A stretch of 23,535 bases of DNA from JAMXLO01 sp036494925 (GCA_036494925.1 DASXNR010000432.1:1-23535), one strand, 5' to 3'. Positions 1 to 9,024 are shown, counted from the stretch's first letter. Numbers and translations: made by a program. Notes: a model not told the origin generated them from the letters alone.

Positions 1-2
1 TT

Positions 3-839
3 CGTTCGGCCCGCCAGCAATTAAGTGCGTTTCTGTTGCGACACGAGCGACTCTACCCGAGCAACCGCAAGTCTTGGACAAAGGCACATCGGAGATGGCT
101 TGCTGATCAAAGCTTCGCTCAGCCTGCGCAGCAGATCGTACTGGAGGAGTATATCGACGCGGTGCGTCTGGGCGAGCAGCGGCGAGACCGGGTTGATGGT
201 TATCTGCGGGCGCAAATCCCGAGCTGGTCACTGTTTCCGCTGGTGCGAAACCTGTGCGCGCTGCGCGGACTGGAGACGATCGCCAGCGCCGGGCTGGCAG
301 CGGCGATTGGAGATCCGTCACGCTTCGCGTCAGCGTCCAATTTCATGGCCTATCTTGGATTGGTGCCATCCGAGCATTCCTCCGGTGCTCAGCGACATAT
401 GGGCGCTATCACCAGAACCGGCGATGTTCACGCCCGGACCCTGCTGATTGAGGCAGCCCACTGCTACCGCTTCCCAGCTCGCATCGCCCGTCACAAGCTG
501 GCAGCTGTAGATGCGGTGCCGGAGGCTGTGCGTGTCATCGCCTGGAAGGCCCAGACCCGGTTGTGCCAGCGCTACCGCCGCATGATTGCGAAAGGCAAAC
601 CAAGGCAGGTCGTGGTCACCGCGATCGCGCGCGATCTGGCGGGATTTGTCTGGGCCATTGCCTGCCTCACGTCAGATCTTCCTGTGAAGACCTCCGGCAT
701 CGCGCCGACCTCGGAGGGGGTTGGCCTGACCGGCCCCGGCACGACCCCCATTTCAGCAGAGCAGCACAACGAAATTGCCCGACCGGCATGCGCCACGATC
801 ACGCGCGTCACGGCCGACCGGAAAAGCCCGAGGAAATGA
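3..839 (+). CDS. IS110-family transposase, C-terminal part (5' end outside window)
   Basis: This is the C-terminal 278 codons of an IS110/IS1111-type transposase, the DEDD-type enzyme that moves IS110 elements without typical terminal inverted repeats. The reading frame is open from the first bases of the window (RSARQQLSAFLLRHERLYP), so the gene starts upstream and the N-terminal DEDD domain is not visible. The Transposase_20 (IS116/IS110/IS902) domain is clear: LRGLETIASAGLAAAIGD, then YLGLVPSEHSSGAQRHMGAITRTGD with the conserved Ser region, then ARTLLIEAAH. The tail after about codon 220 is low in complexity and poorly conserved in this family. I see no frameshift in the visible part, so it may be intact. 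A possible TTG start at 36 would be internal and is not used. The family call is safe; activity cannot be judged. Confidence 0.9.
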   Translation, partial: RSARQQLSAFLLRHERLYPSNRKSWTKAHRRWLADQSFAQPAQQIVLEEYIDAVRLGEQRRDRVDGYLRAQIPSWSLFPLVRNLCALRGLETIASAGLAAAIGDPSRFASASNFMAYLGLVPSEHSSGAQRHMGAITRTGDVHARTLLIEAAHCYRFPARIARHKLAAVDAVPEAVRVIAWKAQTRLCQRYRRMIAKGKPRQVVVTAIARDLAGFVWAIACLTSDLPVKTSGIAPTSEGVGLTGPGTTPISAEQHNEIARPACATITRVTADRKSPRK

Positions 840-1227
840 TAGCGCAACATCGTTCCACCGGCTGACCAAACGGCCGAACCCTCATCTGGCATGCTCGGCG
901 GAGGGCGGGACGGGTCAGGGCAATCCTCGACTATGGACTTGGAACTCGACTTCCGACGGTAGACAGAGGCAGGCCCGCGACGCACCATGGTCTTGCGGTA
1001 ACCAACCCGCGTATCACAGCATGATCAACCGTCGCTCAGTGCCCGCCCCCACCGCGCATGCCTGCATCAGTACGAAATTCAACCGGAAAGAAAAGAACCG
1101 GGTAGAATTTTGCGCCCAAGCTCCTTGAAAACGGACATGACAGCGAACCTGCCGTCCCGCCTGGATGGTTCGGGATTTGTGCTACACGACCAGACCACGG
1201 GCCCGAATCGACAAGCGGAGAACCAAG
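840..1227. other. gene-free stretch after the transposase, probable IS 3' flank
   Basis: No reading frame here has a recognisable product, and short open frames in all directions lack ribosome binding sites. The stretch lies between the transposase stop and the sulfatase start. It probably contains the 3' non-coding end of the IS110 element, which in this family can run 100-300 bp beyond the stop, followed by the sulfatase leader. From memory, sequence around 1080-1150 resembles the downstream tails of similar IS110 copies in alphaproteobacteria. That is a recollection, not a search result. I could not place the IS boundary and found no convincing sigma-70 promoter for the sulfatase. Confidence 0.4.
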
Positions 1228-2943
1228 ATGCGATGCTGCATACAAGCCGCGCTCGCTGCGGTTGCCGGGTTGCTGCCCGTCAGCCAGACGCTGCACGCGC
1301 AGGGGAGCAAACCACAGATCGTCCACGACTCCGAGTACTACATCCTCGAGGCACAATACGGCGAGCGCTGGGCGGCCGAAGACAAGGATCTCGACGCCAA
1401 ACTGGCGGAGCTGCGGCAGAAGTACGGCGCACCGCCCAACATCATCCACGTCATGTTCGACGACACGCCGGTCGGCGAGGTCGGCATTCCCTTCATCCAG
1501 AAGCAGCGCGGCTGGGAGACGCCGAACATCAACCGGCTCGCCGACGAGGGGATCAACTTCACCAGGATGTATTCCGAGCCATCCTGCACCCCCACGCGGG
1601 CGGCGGTGATGACCGGCCGGCTCGCCGTGCGCAATGGCATGTTCAATGTCGGCTTTCCGTACGAATCCGGCGGGCTGGCAGCGAGCGAGGTCACGCTGGC
1701 GGACGTGCTCGGCAAAGCCGGCTACGCAACTGCCATGTATGGCAAGTGGCATCTGGGGGATATCGAAGCCAGCTACGCCACCAGGCACGGCTTCGACGAG
1801 GCCCTTTGGATGCCGTACAACCAGCTCGCGAGCGTGTTCACTCCGCAGGGACAGGCGGCGGTCCTGACCCCGGCGGTCCTGTTCCCGAAGATGTTTCCGC
1901 CCGACCCCTACGACATGGATCAGGGCTGGCGTCCGGTCGGTTTCGTGAATGCGCTGGAAGGCACCAAGGGCGGCCCGGTCCGCGAATTCGGCACCGCGCC
2001 GAGCCTTGACGATTACCTGAAGCTCGAGGGCGAGTTCGAGAAACGAACCCTGGCGTTCATCGAGAAGAATGCGGCGGCGAAAAAGCCGTTCTTTGTCGCC
2101 TGGTGGCCGGCACTCGGTTCCTTCCTGCCCTCCGCGAAGAAGTTCACGGCCAACGGCGGCATAACCGCGGAGCTGGTCACCCCGCTCGATGCCCGGATCG
2201 GCAACCTGATGAGCGAGCTGAGACGACTTGGCATCGCCGAGAACACGCTGATCGTGCTGATGGCCGATAACGGCCCGATGGTGCACAACGGTCCGCCCGG
2301 CATGGTCGATACCATCTATCGCGGTGGCAAGGGTGACTTCCTCGAAGGTGGCGTGCGCGTGCCGGCGATGGCCTGGTGGCCCGGCGTGATCGCACCCGGT
2401 CAACTCGTCGGCGATATCATCCACGCGACCGACCTGTTCACGACGTTTGCGCGCCTGGGCGGTGCGACGGACAACATTCCGACGGATCGCATCATCGACG
2501 GCATCGATCAGACCGCGCTGTTCCTGAACGGCGACGCGCACAGCAGGCGCGATTACGTGTTCATTTACACCGGCAACATCCTGGCCGCGACGGTGAAGGG
2601 CCGCTACAAGCGCCACTGGGTGGGTGAAAGGCCCGGTCTGTCCGGGGCCGCCTTCTTCGATCTCTACACCGATCCGCGCGAAGAGAACGGCAAGCTGGTT
2701 CCGATGCTCTCGGCCAAGGGCATGTTCGACCTCATGAAAGCCCGGCACGAGCTGTGGATGCGGAAGTATCCGAACACGCCGGAGGCCCGCGATTTCCCGT
2801 TCGTCGGCGTCGAGAACGCGCGCCCGGCAACCAAGGCTGCCAGCCAGCCGCGGGTGGATCCCTCGAAGCTGCCGTTCGATCTGCGCGATGCGATCAGGCA
2901 GGTGCCAGGGTGGGCGGGCAGCGAGTTCGATCAGACTGAATGA
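1228..2943 (+). CDS. exported arylsulfatase-type sulfatase
   Basis: This 571-aa protein belongs to the alkaline phosphatase/sulfatase superfamily and should hydrolyse sulfate esters in the periplasm; its substrate is unknown. I chose the ATG at 1228 because a GGAG lies about 7 nt upstream and the protein then opens with a signal peptide (MRCCIQAALAAVAGLLPVSQ, likely cleavage after LHA near residue 25). An ATG at 1165 would add 21 charged residues before it. Visible active-site elements are the metal-binding Asp pair D78-D79 (FDDTPVG), the formylglycine motif C120-T-P-T-R124, K173 and H175 (GKWHLGD), D347-N348 (MADNGP) and K368 (GGKGDFLEGG). The segment that normally supplies a second histidine after KPFF reads VAWWPALGSFLP and has none. 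Activity needs Cys120 converted to formylglycine, and no such enzyme gene is present here. The gene stands alone beside an IS110 remnant. Confidence 0.9.
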   Translation: MRCCIQAALAAVAGLLPVSQTLHAQGSKPQIVHDSEYYILEAQYGERWAAEDKDLDAKLAELRQKYGAPPNIIHVMFDDTPVGEVGIPFIQKQRGWETPNINRLADEGINFTRMYSEPSCTPTRAAVMTGRLAVRNGMFNVGFPYESGGLAASEVTLADVLGKAGYATAMYGKWHLGDIEASYATRHGFDEALWMPYNQLASVFTPQGQAAVLTPAVLFPKMFPPDPYDMDQGWRPVGFVNALEGTKGGPVREFGTAPSLDDYLKLEGEFEKRTLAFIEKNAAAKKPFFVAWWPALGSFLPSAKKFTANGGITAELVTPLDARIGNLMSELRRLGIAENTLIVLMADNGPMVHNGPPGMVDTIYRGGKGDFLEGGVRVPAMAWWPGVIAPGQLVGDIIHATDLFTTFARLGGATDNIPTDRIIDGIDQTALFLNGDAHSRRDYVFIYTGNILAATVKGRYKRHWVGERPGLSGAAFFDLYTDPREENGKLVPMLSAKGMFDLMKARHELWMRKYPNTPEARDFPFVGVENARPATKAASQPRVDPSKLPFDLRDAIRQVPGWAGSEFDQTE

Positions 2944-2948
2944 TCCCG

Positions 2949-2964
2949 GCCGGCCGCGGCCGGC
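2949..2964. terminator. 16-bp GC palindrome between convergent genes
   Basis: The 37-bp gap between the convergent sulfatase and enolase genes contains the perfect 16-bp self-complementary sequence gccggccgcggccggc. It could form a tight GC hairpin and terminate transcription from both sides, but there is no T-run after it on either strand. A terminator role is inference from position. Confidence 0.3.
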
Positions 2965-2980
2965 GCCGCAGCTTGTCGGT

Positions 2981-4258
2981 CTACCTGCGCAGGATGGTGC
3001 GGCCGGCATACCGCGCCGCCGGCCCCAGCCCCGCCTCGATCCGCATCAACTGGTTGTACTTCGCGGTCCGGTCGCTGCGCGACAGGCTGCCGGTCTTGAT
3101 CTGACCGCAGTTGGTGGCCACCGCCAGATCGGCGATCGTTGCGTCCTCGGTCTCGCCGGAGCGATGGCTCATCACGCAGCGGAAACCCGCCTTGTGCGCG
3201 ATCTCCATTGTCTCCAGCGTCTCCGACAGCGTGCCGATCTGGTTGACCTTGATCAGGATCGCGTTGGCGGAGCGTTCGGCGATGCCGCGCCGCAGCCGCT
3301 CGGGATTGGTGACGAACAGGTCGTCGCCGACGATCTGCAGCCGGTTGCCCAACGTGGCGGTCAGGTGCTTCCAGCCGTCCCAGTCATCCTCGGCGCAGCC
3401 ATCCTCGATCGAGACGATCGGATAGCGGCTGACCAACGCCTCGTAGTATCGTACGATACCATCGGCATCGAGCGTCTTGCCCTCGCCGCCCAGCACGTAC
3501 TTGCCGTCCTTGAAGAACTCGCTGGACGCGGGGTCGAGCGCGAACGTCACTTCCTCGCCGGGACGATAGCCGGCCTGCTCGCACGCCTTGGTGATGAAGC
3601 CCAGCGCCTCGTCGGCCGATTTCAGGTTCGGTGCGAAGCCGCCCTCGTCGCCGACATTGGTGTTGTGGCCGGCGTCGTGCAGACCCTTCTTCAGCGCCGC
3701 GAAAATCTCCGATCCCATGCGGATCGCGTCCGCCACCGTGCCGGCGCCGATCGGCTGAATCATGAACTCCTGGATGTCGATCGGATTGTCGGCGTGCACG
3801 CCGCCGTTGACGATGTTCATCATCGGCACCGGCAGGGTGCGCGCATAGACGCCACCGACGTAACGATACAGCGGAAAGCCGAGGTCCTCCGCCGCGGCTT
3901 TCGCGGTGGCGAGCGACACCGCGAGGATCGCATTGGCGCCAAGCCGCGACTTGTTGGCGGTACCGTCGAGGTCGATCAGGGTATCGTCGATCTTCACCTG
4001 CTCGGTCGCATCCATGCCGCCGACCGCATCGAGGATTTCGCCTTCGACGTTGCCGATCGCGGTCTGCACACCCTTGCCGCCGAACCGCGCCTTGTCGTTG
4101 TCGCGCAGTTCCACCGCCTCATGCGCGCCGGTCGAGGCACCCGACGGTACCGCGGCGCGGCCCATCGCGCCACTGTCCAGCACGACATCGACCTCGACCG
4201 TGGGGTTGCCGCGGCTGTCGAGGATCTCGCGGGCGACGATATCGGCGATAGCGGACAT
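2981..4258 (-). CDS. eno: enolase (phosphopyruvate hydratase)
   Basis: Enolase converts 2-phosphoglycerate to phosphoenolpyruvate in glycolysis and gluconeogenesis in the cytoplasm. The 425-aa length is normal for bacterial enolases. The N-terminal hallmark ILDSRGNPTVEVDV is at 12-25. H155 lies in NGGVHADN, the catalytic acid E205 in NVGDEGGFAPN, the Mg-binding carboxylates are D242, E285 and D312, the catalytic base K337 lies in ILIKVNQIGTLSET, and K388 in IKTGSLSRSDR. H365 lies in the signature VMSHRSGETED. The start is the ATG giving MSAIADIVAREILD. In many alphaproteobacteria eno directly follows kdsA; here about 4 kb with four genes separates them. The large inverted repeat at 4291-4356 lies just upstream, so eno probably has its own promoter or is partly insulated from the thiolase gene. 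Confidence 0.98.
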   Translation of the reverse strand: MSAIADIVAREILDSRGNPTVEVDVVLDSGAMGRAAVPSGASTGAHEAVELRDNDKARFGGKGVQTAIGNVEGEILDAVGGMDATEQVKIDDTLIDLDGTANKSRLGANAILAVSLATAKAAAEDLGFPLYRYVGGVYARTLPVPMMNIVNGGVHADNPIDIQEFMIQPIGAGTVADAIRMGSEIFAALKKGLHDAGHNTNVGDEGGFAPNLKSADEALGFITKACEQAGYRPGEEVTFALDPASSEFFKDGKYVLGGEGKTLDADGIVRYYEALVSRYPIVSIEDGCAEDDWDGWKHLTATLGNRLQIVGDDLFVTNPERLRRGIAERSANAILIKVNQIGTLSETLETMEIAHKAGFRCVMSHRSGETEDATIADLAVATNCGQIKTGSLSRSDRTAKYNQLMRIEAGLGPAARYAGRTILRR

Positions 4259-4290
4259 GGCTCAGCTCCGTCGGGGTTGCCGCAATCAGG

Positions 4291-4356
4291 ATTCACCACG
4301 AAGACACGAAGGCACCAAGGGGGTGCGCTCCGCGTCTTCGTGCCTTTGTGGTGAAT
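4291..4356. repeat. 66-bp imperfect palindrome of the dispersed CACGAAG type
   Basis: The left arm starts attcaccacgaagacacga and the right arm, read on the other strand, starts attcaccacaaaggcacga. Over 24 bp the arms agree at 20 positions. Each arm contains a repeated CACGAAG unit. Sequences of this type (TTCACCACGAAG...CTTCGTGGTGAA) are dispersed in many bacterial genomes. On the plus strand the palindrome is followed by tttttctt. It fills the gap between the thiolase stop and the enolase start, so it could form a large mRNA hairpin between the two genes. Confidence 0.75.
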
Positions 4357-4361
4357 TTTTC

Positions 4362-5567
<1,206 letters not shown>

Positions 5568-5597
5568 GGCGATCCTCCCTTGGTTTCGCGTTGCCGC

Positions 5598-5658
5598 TGG
5601 CCTAGGCCATCGCGCGGTGCGCGGCAAGTTTGCCGCAATTGTGCCGCCTGCTTATGCC
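5598..5658. promoter_or_regulatory. divergent promoter region with two perfect inverted repeats
   Basis: The 117-bp gap between the divergent thiolase and secreted-protein genes contains tggcctaggcca (5598-5609, a perfect 12-bp palindrome) and gcggcaagtttgccgc (5621-5636, 7-bp arms with a 2-bp spacer). A weak plus-strand promoter could be TTGCCG at 5630 with TATGCC at 5653. The second palindrome would overlap its -35 box. These are operator-like by shape and position only; no regulator is identified. Confidence 0.4.
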
Positions 5659-5684
5659 AGGGCCGGCAGCAGGAGGATAACACT

Positions 5685-6296
5685 ATGCGAACCAGCATCC
5701 GGGTAGGTCTGCTTGCGACCCTGTTCGCCATCCTGTGCGCCAGTGTCGCGATGGCCGAACTGAAGGTCTATTATCGCGTCGGCAGTTGGGACGCGTTCAG
5801 CGGCGCGGGCACCGACGGCAGGCCGGTGTGCGGCGTCGGTACCACCAATCCGGCCGACAACCGCAGCTTCTCGCTGCGCTTCGCGATCGGCGGCGACAGC
5901 GTGATGTTCGAGACCAAGAAGCCGGGCTGGAACGTTCCGGCCGGCACCCAGCTTCCGGTCGTGATGCAGATCGGGCTGGACACGCCGTGGGACGTGCAAG
6001 GCACGGGCAACGGCGAGGTGGTTGAGTGGACGCTCGATCGAGGCGCCATGCAGACCTTCGACGCCCAGTTCCGCCGCGCCGGCTCGATGACGCTGTCCTT
6101 TCCCTCCGGCAACGAGGCTCCCTGGACGGTGGTCCTGAACGGCTCGACCGCGATCAGCAACGCGTTCGGGCGCTGCGTGACCGACCTGACGCAGCGGACC
6201 GAGCCGCAACAGCCGGCGCCGGCACCGGCGCCGGCGGGTCCGACCCAACCGTTCGGTCAGTCGCCGGCTCAGCAGCCCACAGCACCGCAGCCGTAG
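5685..6296 (+). CDS. secreted protein with Pro/Ala/Gln-rich tail, function unknown
   Basis: I do not recognise this 203-aa protein. It starts with a clear Sec signal peptide (MRTSIRVGLLATLFAILCASVAMA, likely cut after residue 24) and should be periplasmic or secreted. The mature part, about 135 residues, looks like a compact beta-rich domain (ELKVYYRVGSWDAFSG, FSLRFAIGGDSVMFETKK, PWTVVLNGSTAISNAFGRC) with two cysteines. The last ~30 residues are a flexible tail rich in Pro, Ala and Gln (PAPAPAPAGPTQPFG). The start has an AGGAGG ribosome binding site 8 nt upstream. The stop codon overlaps the ribosome binding site of the following GFA gene, so the two are probably co-translated. Confidence 0.8.
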   Translation: MRTSIRVGLLATLFAILCASVAMAELKVYYRVGSWDAFSGAGTDGRPVCGVGTTNPADNRSFSLRFAIGGDSVMFETKKPGWNVPAGTQLPVVMQIGLDTPWDVQGTGNGEVVEWTLDRGAMQTFDAQFRRAGSMTLSFPSGNEAPWTVVLNGSTAISNAFGRCVTDLTQRTEPQQPAPAPAPAGPTQPFGQSPAQQPTAPQP

Positions 6297-6305
6297 GAGG
6301 ACAGG

Positions 6306-6740
6306 ATGACCACCACCGGACGATGCCTGTGTGGCGCGATCCACTACGAATATGACGGCGAACCGACCCTGGTCGTGCATTGTCATTGCGAAAGCTGCCG
6401 GCGCCAGACGTCATCGCCGGTCGCCACCTTCGTCATCGTGCCCACGACGGCGCTGCGGTTCACCAGCGGACAGCCAAAAATGTACCTCTCGTCGCCCGGC
6501 GTGCAGCGCGGCTTCTGCGGCGATTGCGGGTCGCCGATCTCCTATCGGACCGACCGGCGTCCGGATGTCATCGATCTGTTCGCCGGCACGCTCAGCGATC
6601 CCTCGACGCTGGCCCCGCAATGCCATGTGCACGCGGGCGAGCAGCTGCCCTGGTTCGAAGTGCTGGACGACCTGCCCCGCTACCCAGCGGCAAGCCGCGC
6701 AGACGAGCCGATCCGGCACGGACCGCGGCAGGCCCGCTGA
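6306..6740 (+). CDS. GFA-family (CENP-V/GFA domain) zinc protein
   Basis: This 144-aa protein is of the glutathione-dependent formaldehyde-activating enzyme (GFA) fold. The zinc-binding cysteines are visible in the family order: C7 and C9 (GRCLCGAIHYE), C26, C28 and C31 (HCHCESCRRQ), and C71 and C74 (GFCGDCGSPISY). Family members bind zinc and some use glutathione, but most bacterial paralogues have no proven substrate, so a formaldehyde role should not be assumed. The ribosome binding site aggagg (6295-6300) overlaps the TAG stop of the upstream secreted-protein gene, which points to translational coupling. The C-terminus after about residue 125 is short, basic and not conserved. A REP-like hairpin follows the gene. 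Confidence 0.9.
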   Translation: MTTTGRCLCGAIHYEYDGEPTLVVHCHCESCRRQTSSPVATFVIVPTTALRFTSGQPKMYLSSPGVQRGFCGDCGSPISYRTDRRPDVIDLFAGTLSDPSTLAPQCHVHAGEQLPWFEVLDDLPRYPAASRADEPIRHGPRQAR

Positions 6741-6770
6741 GCTGATCCGGCGTCTCATAGGACGATGCGC

Positions 6771-6828
6771 ACCGTCATGGCCGGCCTGCCGGGGACAGCA
6801 AAGTCGTGGATGGCCCGGCCATGACGGT
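6771..6828. repeat. REP-like hairpin between convergent genes
   Basis: Perfect 14-bp arms accgtcatggccgg (6771-6784) and ccggccatgacggt (6815-6828) flank a 30-nt loop that itself contains GTGGATGGCC. This is the dispersed GTCATGGCCGG...CCATGAC palindrome familiar from alphaproteobacterial intergenic regions. It sits between the ends of two convergent genes (GFA and TPR) and may act as a bidirectional transcription stop. Confidence 0.75.
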
Positions 6829-6835
6829 TGGCGTA

Positions 6836-8158
6836 TCAGGCGGCAATCTGCTCGGCGCGGCGATGAAACTGACGGTTCACTGTGCTCCGGGGACGCGCGC
6901 CCAGACGCTCGTTCGACAACGCCAGGGCAACATTGCGCAAGCGGCCTCGCACCGCGGCCTCGGTGAGCGTCCAGTCGACGATATCGCGCTGCGCGTTGCT
7001 GCCGCCGATCCGCCAGAGGTCGTAACGCACCGGCTGCAATAGCGCGACGGCCTGTTGGTAGGCGCCGCGATGGAACGCCATCAGACCTTCGACCAGCGGA
7101 ATGCCGATCTCGCGATAGATGGCGCCCGCCTCGGAATTGTCCGCCGCGGTCTCGCGCATCCGGTCCAGCCGCCGATCCACCAGCGCCTCCTGGCCGGAGC
7201 GCATTTCCGCCATCGCCACATGCATGTCGGCGAACAGCAGGCTCCTGGCATCGGTATGGCCTTCCCAGCGCGGCAGCAGCTCACGCCAGCGCTCGCCCAC
7301 ATCGCAGCCGAGCGTGTCGAGACGCCACAGCAGCGCCGAGGCATCGCACAGCCGCACGCTCATCGGACGCAGGGTCCGCAGCAGCGGTCCGTCGTACAGC
7401 GCGAGCGCTGCGTCGAACTGCCCCAGTTCCAGGAGATACAGCGATTTATGCCACCAGATATGACCCTGGTTGGGGCTGTCGGGGCTGGCCCAGAACGCCT
7501 CGCGCGCGCTCATCCAGCCCAGGCCGTCTTCCGGGCGGCCGGTCATTTCCATCACATGCGCGACCGTGTGATGCGGCCAGAAGCTGAACGGCTCCAGTTC
7601 GGCCGCCGCGCGCGATGCCTCTTCGGCGCGGGCATAATCCCCGACCTCCTCCAGCCCGAACCCGAGGAACGCGAGCATGGTTCCGTAGCCTGGCATGTCG
7701 TTCGACCAGACCGGCAGCGCCCGCGCGGTTCGCTCCCGCACCCAGCGGAAGCCGCCGAGGAAGCCTTCGAGCAGGACCGCGGCCTGGTGCGCCACGGTAT
7801 CGAACGGATAGTGCATCAGGTGCCCGTCCAGCAGGGTCACGGCGGCGCGCCGTTCCGATACCAATGCCTGGTTGAGCGCGGCGAGATGCCCGCGCTCGCG
7901 ATCGTTCATCGCGAGGTTCCCGGCCGCTTCGAGCAACGCCCGCGCCTGGCCGGCAAAACTCGGATCGTTGGAGATCGCGAACAGCCAGGCCTTCCCGAGA
8001 TGCGCCATGACGAAATCGGGAGATGTCTGTCGCGCCGCATCGAACAGGCCGACGGCATCGCCATAGCCGAGATTGAAGGCACGAACCGCCTGGTCGTACA
8101 GCGCGACCGACTCGGATGTGGCGCCGGAAACCGCCTGTCCCTGGGCATCCTTGATCAT
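6836..8158 (-). CDS. tetratricopeptide-repeat protein, TTC38-like
   Basis: This 440-aa, mostly helical protein has degenerate TPR-type repeats and no signal peptide or membrane segment, so it is probably cytoplasmic. The segments HHTVAHVMEMTGR (196-208), NQGHIWWHKSLYLLELGQFDAALALYD (about 230-256) and the N-terminal SVALYDQAVRAFNLGYGDAVGLFDAA match what I remember of the family named after eukaryotic TTC38, which has many bacterial members of unknown function. TPR proteins are usually protein-binding scaffolds, and the partner here cannot be named. The ATG at 8158 has a GGGAG ribosome binding site close upstream. The gene begins 38 bp after the kdsA stop on the same strand, so it may be read through from kdsA. 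It ends at the REP-like hairpin shared with the convergent GFA gene. Confidence 0.75.
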   Translation of the reverse strand: MIKDAQGQAVSGATSESVALYDQAVRAFNLGYGDAVGLFDAARQTSPDFVMAHLGKAWLFAISNDPSFAGQARALLEAAGNLAMNDRERGHLAALNQALVSERRAAVTLLDGHLMHYPFDTVAHQAAVLLEGFLGGFRWVRERTARALPVWSNDMPGYGTMLAFLGFGLEEVGDYARAEEASRAAAELEPFSFWPHHTVAHVMEMTGRPEDGLGWMSAREAFWASPDSPNQGHIWWHKSLYLLELGQFDAALALYDGPLLRTLRPMSVRLCDASALLWRLDTLGCDVGERWRELLPRWEGHTDARSLLFADMHVAMAEMRSGQEALVDRRLDRMRETAADNSEAGAIYREIGIPLVEGLMAFHRGAYQQAVALLQPVRYDLWRIGGSNAQRDIVDWTLTEAAVRGRLRNVALALSNERLGARPRSTVNRQFHRRAEQIAA

Positions 8159-8196
8159 GGTCCGCTCCCTTCGTTGCGAGGCTCGAGGAGATACCG

Positions 8197-9024
8197 TCAG
8201 GCTGCGCGCTTCGCCAGTTCGTCGAACGCCTTCAGCCGCGCGATCAACGCCGGCATCTCACGCAGCGGGATCATGTTGGGACCGTCGCTGGGCGCGCGGT
8301 CGGGGTCGGGATGCGTCTCGATGAACACCGCCGCCACGCCGACCGCCAGCGCGGCGCGCGCCAGCACCGGGGCGAACTCACGCTGTCCGCCCGACGAGGC
8401 GCCCTGCCCGCCCGGCTGCTGCACCGAATGCGTCGCGTCGAACACCACCGGATAGCCGGTGCGCGCCATGATCGGCAGCGCACGGAAGTCGCTGACCAGC
8501 GTATTGTAGCCGAAGCTCGCGCCGCGCTCGCACAGCAGGATGTTGTGGTTGCCGGTGCTGGCGATCTTGGCCGCGACGTTCGCCATGTCCCAGGGCGCGA
8601 GGAACTGGCCCTTCTTCACGTTGATCGGCTTGCCGGTCTCGCCGGCAGCGAGCAGCAGGTCGGTCTGCCGGCACAGGAAGGCCGGAATTTGCAGCACATC
8701 GACCGCCTGCGCCGCGATGGCGCACTGCTCGGCGGTGTGCACGTCGGTCAGCGTCGGCAGCCCGGTGGTTTCGCGCACTTCGGCGAGGATACCGAGGCCC
8801 TCGCCGATGCCGACGCCGCGCGCGGCGGAGACCGAGGTGCGGTTGGCCTTGTCGAAGCTCGACTTGTAGATCAGGGATACACCGGTTGCCGCGGACAGCT
8901 CCCGCAGAGCAGTGGCGACCTCGAGCGCGTGGGCGCGCGATTCGATCTGGCAGGGGCCGGCGATCAGCGCAAACGGCAGATGACTAGCGATCGCGACGCT
9001 GCCCACACATACAACACGCTGCAT
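8197..9024 (-). CDS. kdsA: 3-deoxy-8-phosphooctulonate synthase (Kdo-8-P synthase)
   Basis: KdsA condenses phosphoenolpyruvate with arabinose 5-phosphate to Kdo-8-phosphate, a precursor of the inner core of lipopolysaccharide. This indicates a Gram-negative cell. The protein has 275 aa, a normal length. The substrate-site motifs are IAGPCQIES (22-29), YKSSFDKANRTS (53-64), NVKKGQFLAPWDM and FDATHSVQQPGGQG. C25, H199, E236 and D247 match the four metal ligands of the metal-dependent class (Aquifex type), whereas the E. coli enzyme has Asn in place of the Cys. I chose the ATG at 9024; the frame stays open upstream but that part overlaps the parE region and does not resemble KdsA. No strong ribosome binding site is seen. 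A good -10 box (TATACT at 9058-9063, minus strand) suggests its own promoter despite the usual pyrG-kdsA linkage. Confidence 0.96.
   Translation of the reverse strand: MQRVVCVGSVAIASHLPFALIAGPCQIESRAHALEVATALRELSAATGVSLIYKSSFDKANRTSVSAARGVGIGEGLGILAEVRETTGLPTLTDVHTAEQCAIAAQAVDVLQIPAFLCRQTDLLLAAGETGKPINVKKGQFLAPWDMANVAAKIASTGNHNILLCERGASFGYNTLVSDFRALPIMARTGYPVVFDATHSVQQPGGQGASSGGQREFAPVLARAALAVGVAAVFIETHPDPDRAPSDGPNMIPLREMPALIARLKAFDELAKRAA

Noticed and set aside
1036..3009. Very long antisense reading frame (657 codons, minus strand) across the sulfatase gene
   Set aside because: It is a GC-driven shadow of the sulfatase, with an Arg/His-rich composition, no recognisable domain and no ribosome binding site. 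The plus-strand frame has a signal peptide and all sulfatase motifs.
2888..4354. Long plus-strand frame opposite enolase
   Set aside because: It is a shadow of eno. The composition (RHRQGARIDA, HRLMRAGRGTRR) is typical of antisense high-GC frames, and enolase itself is unmistakable.
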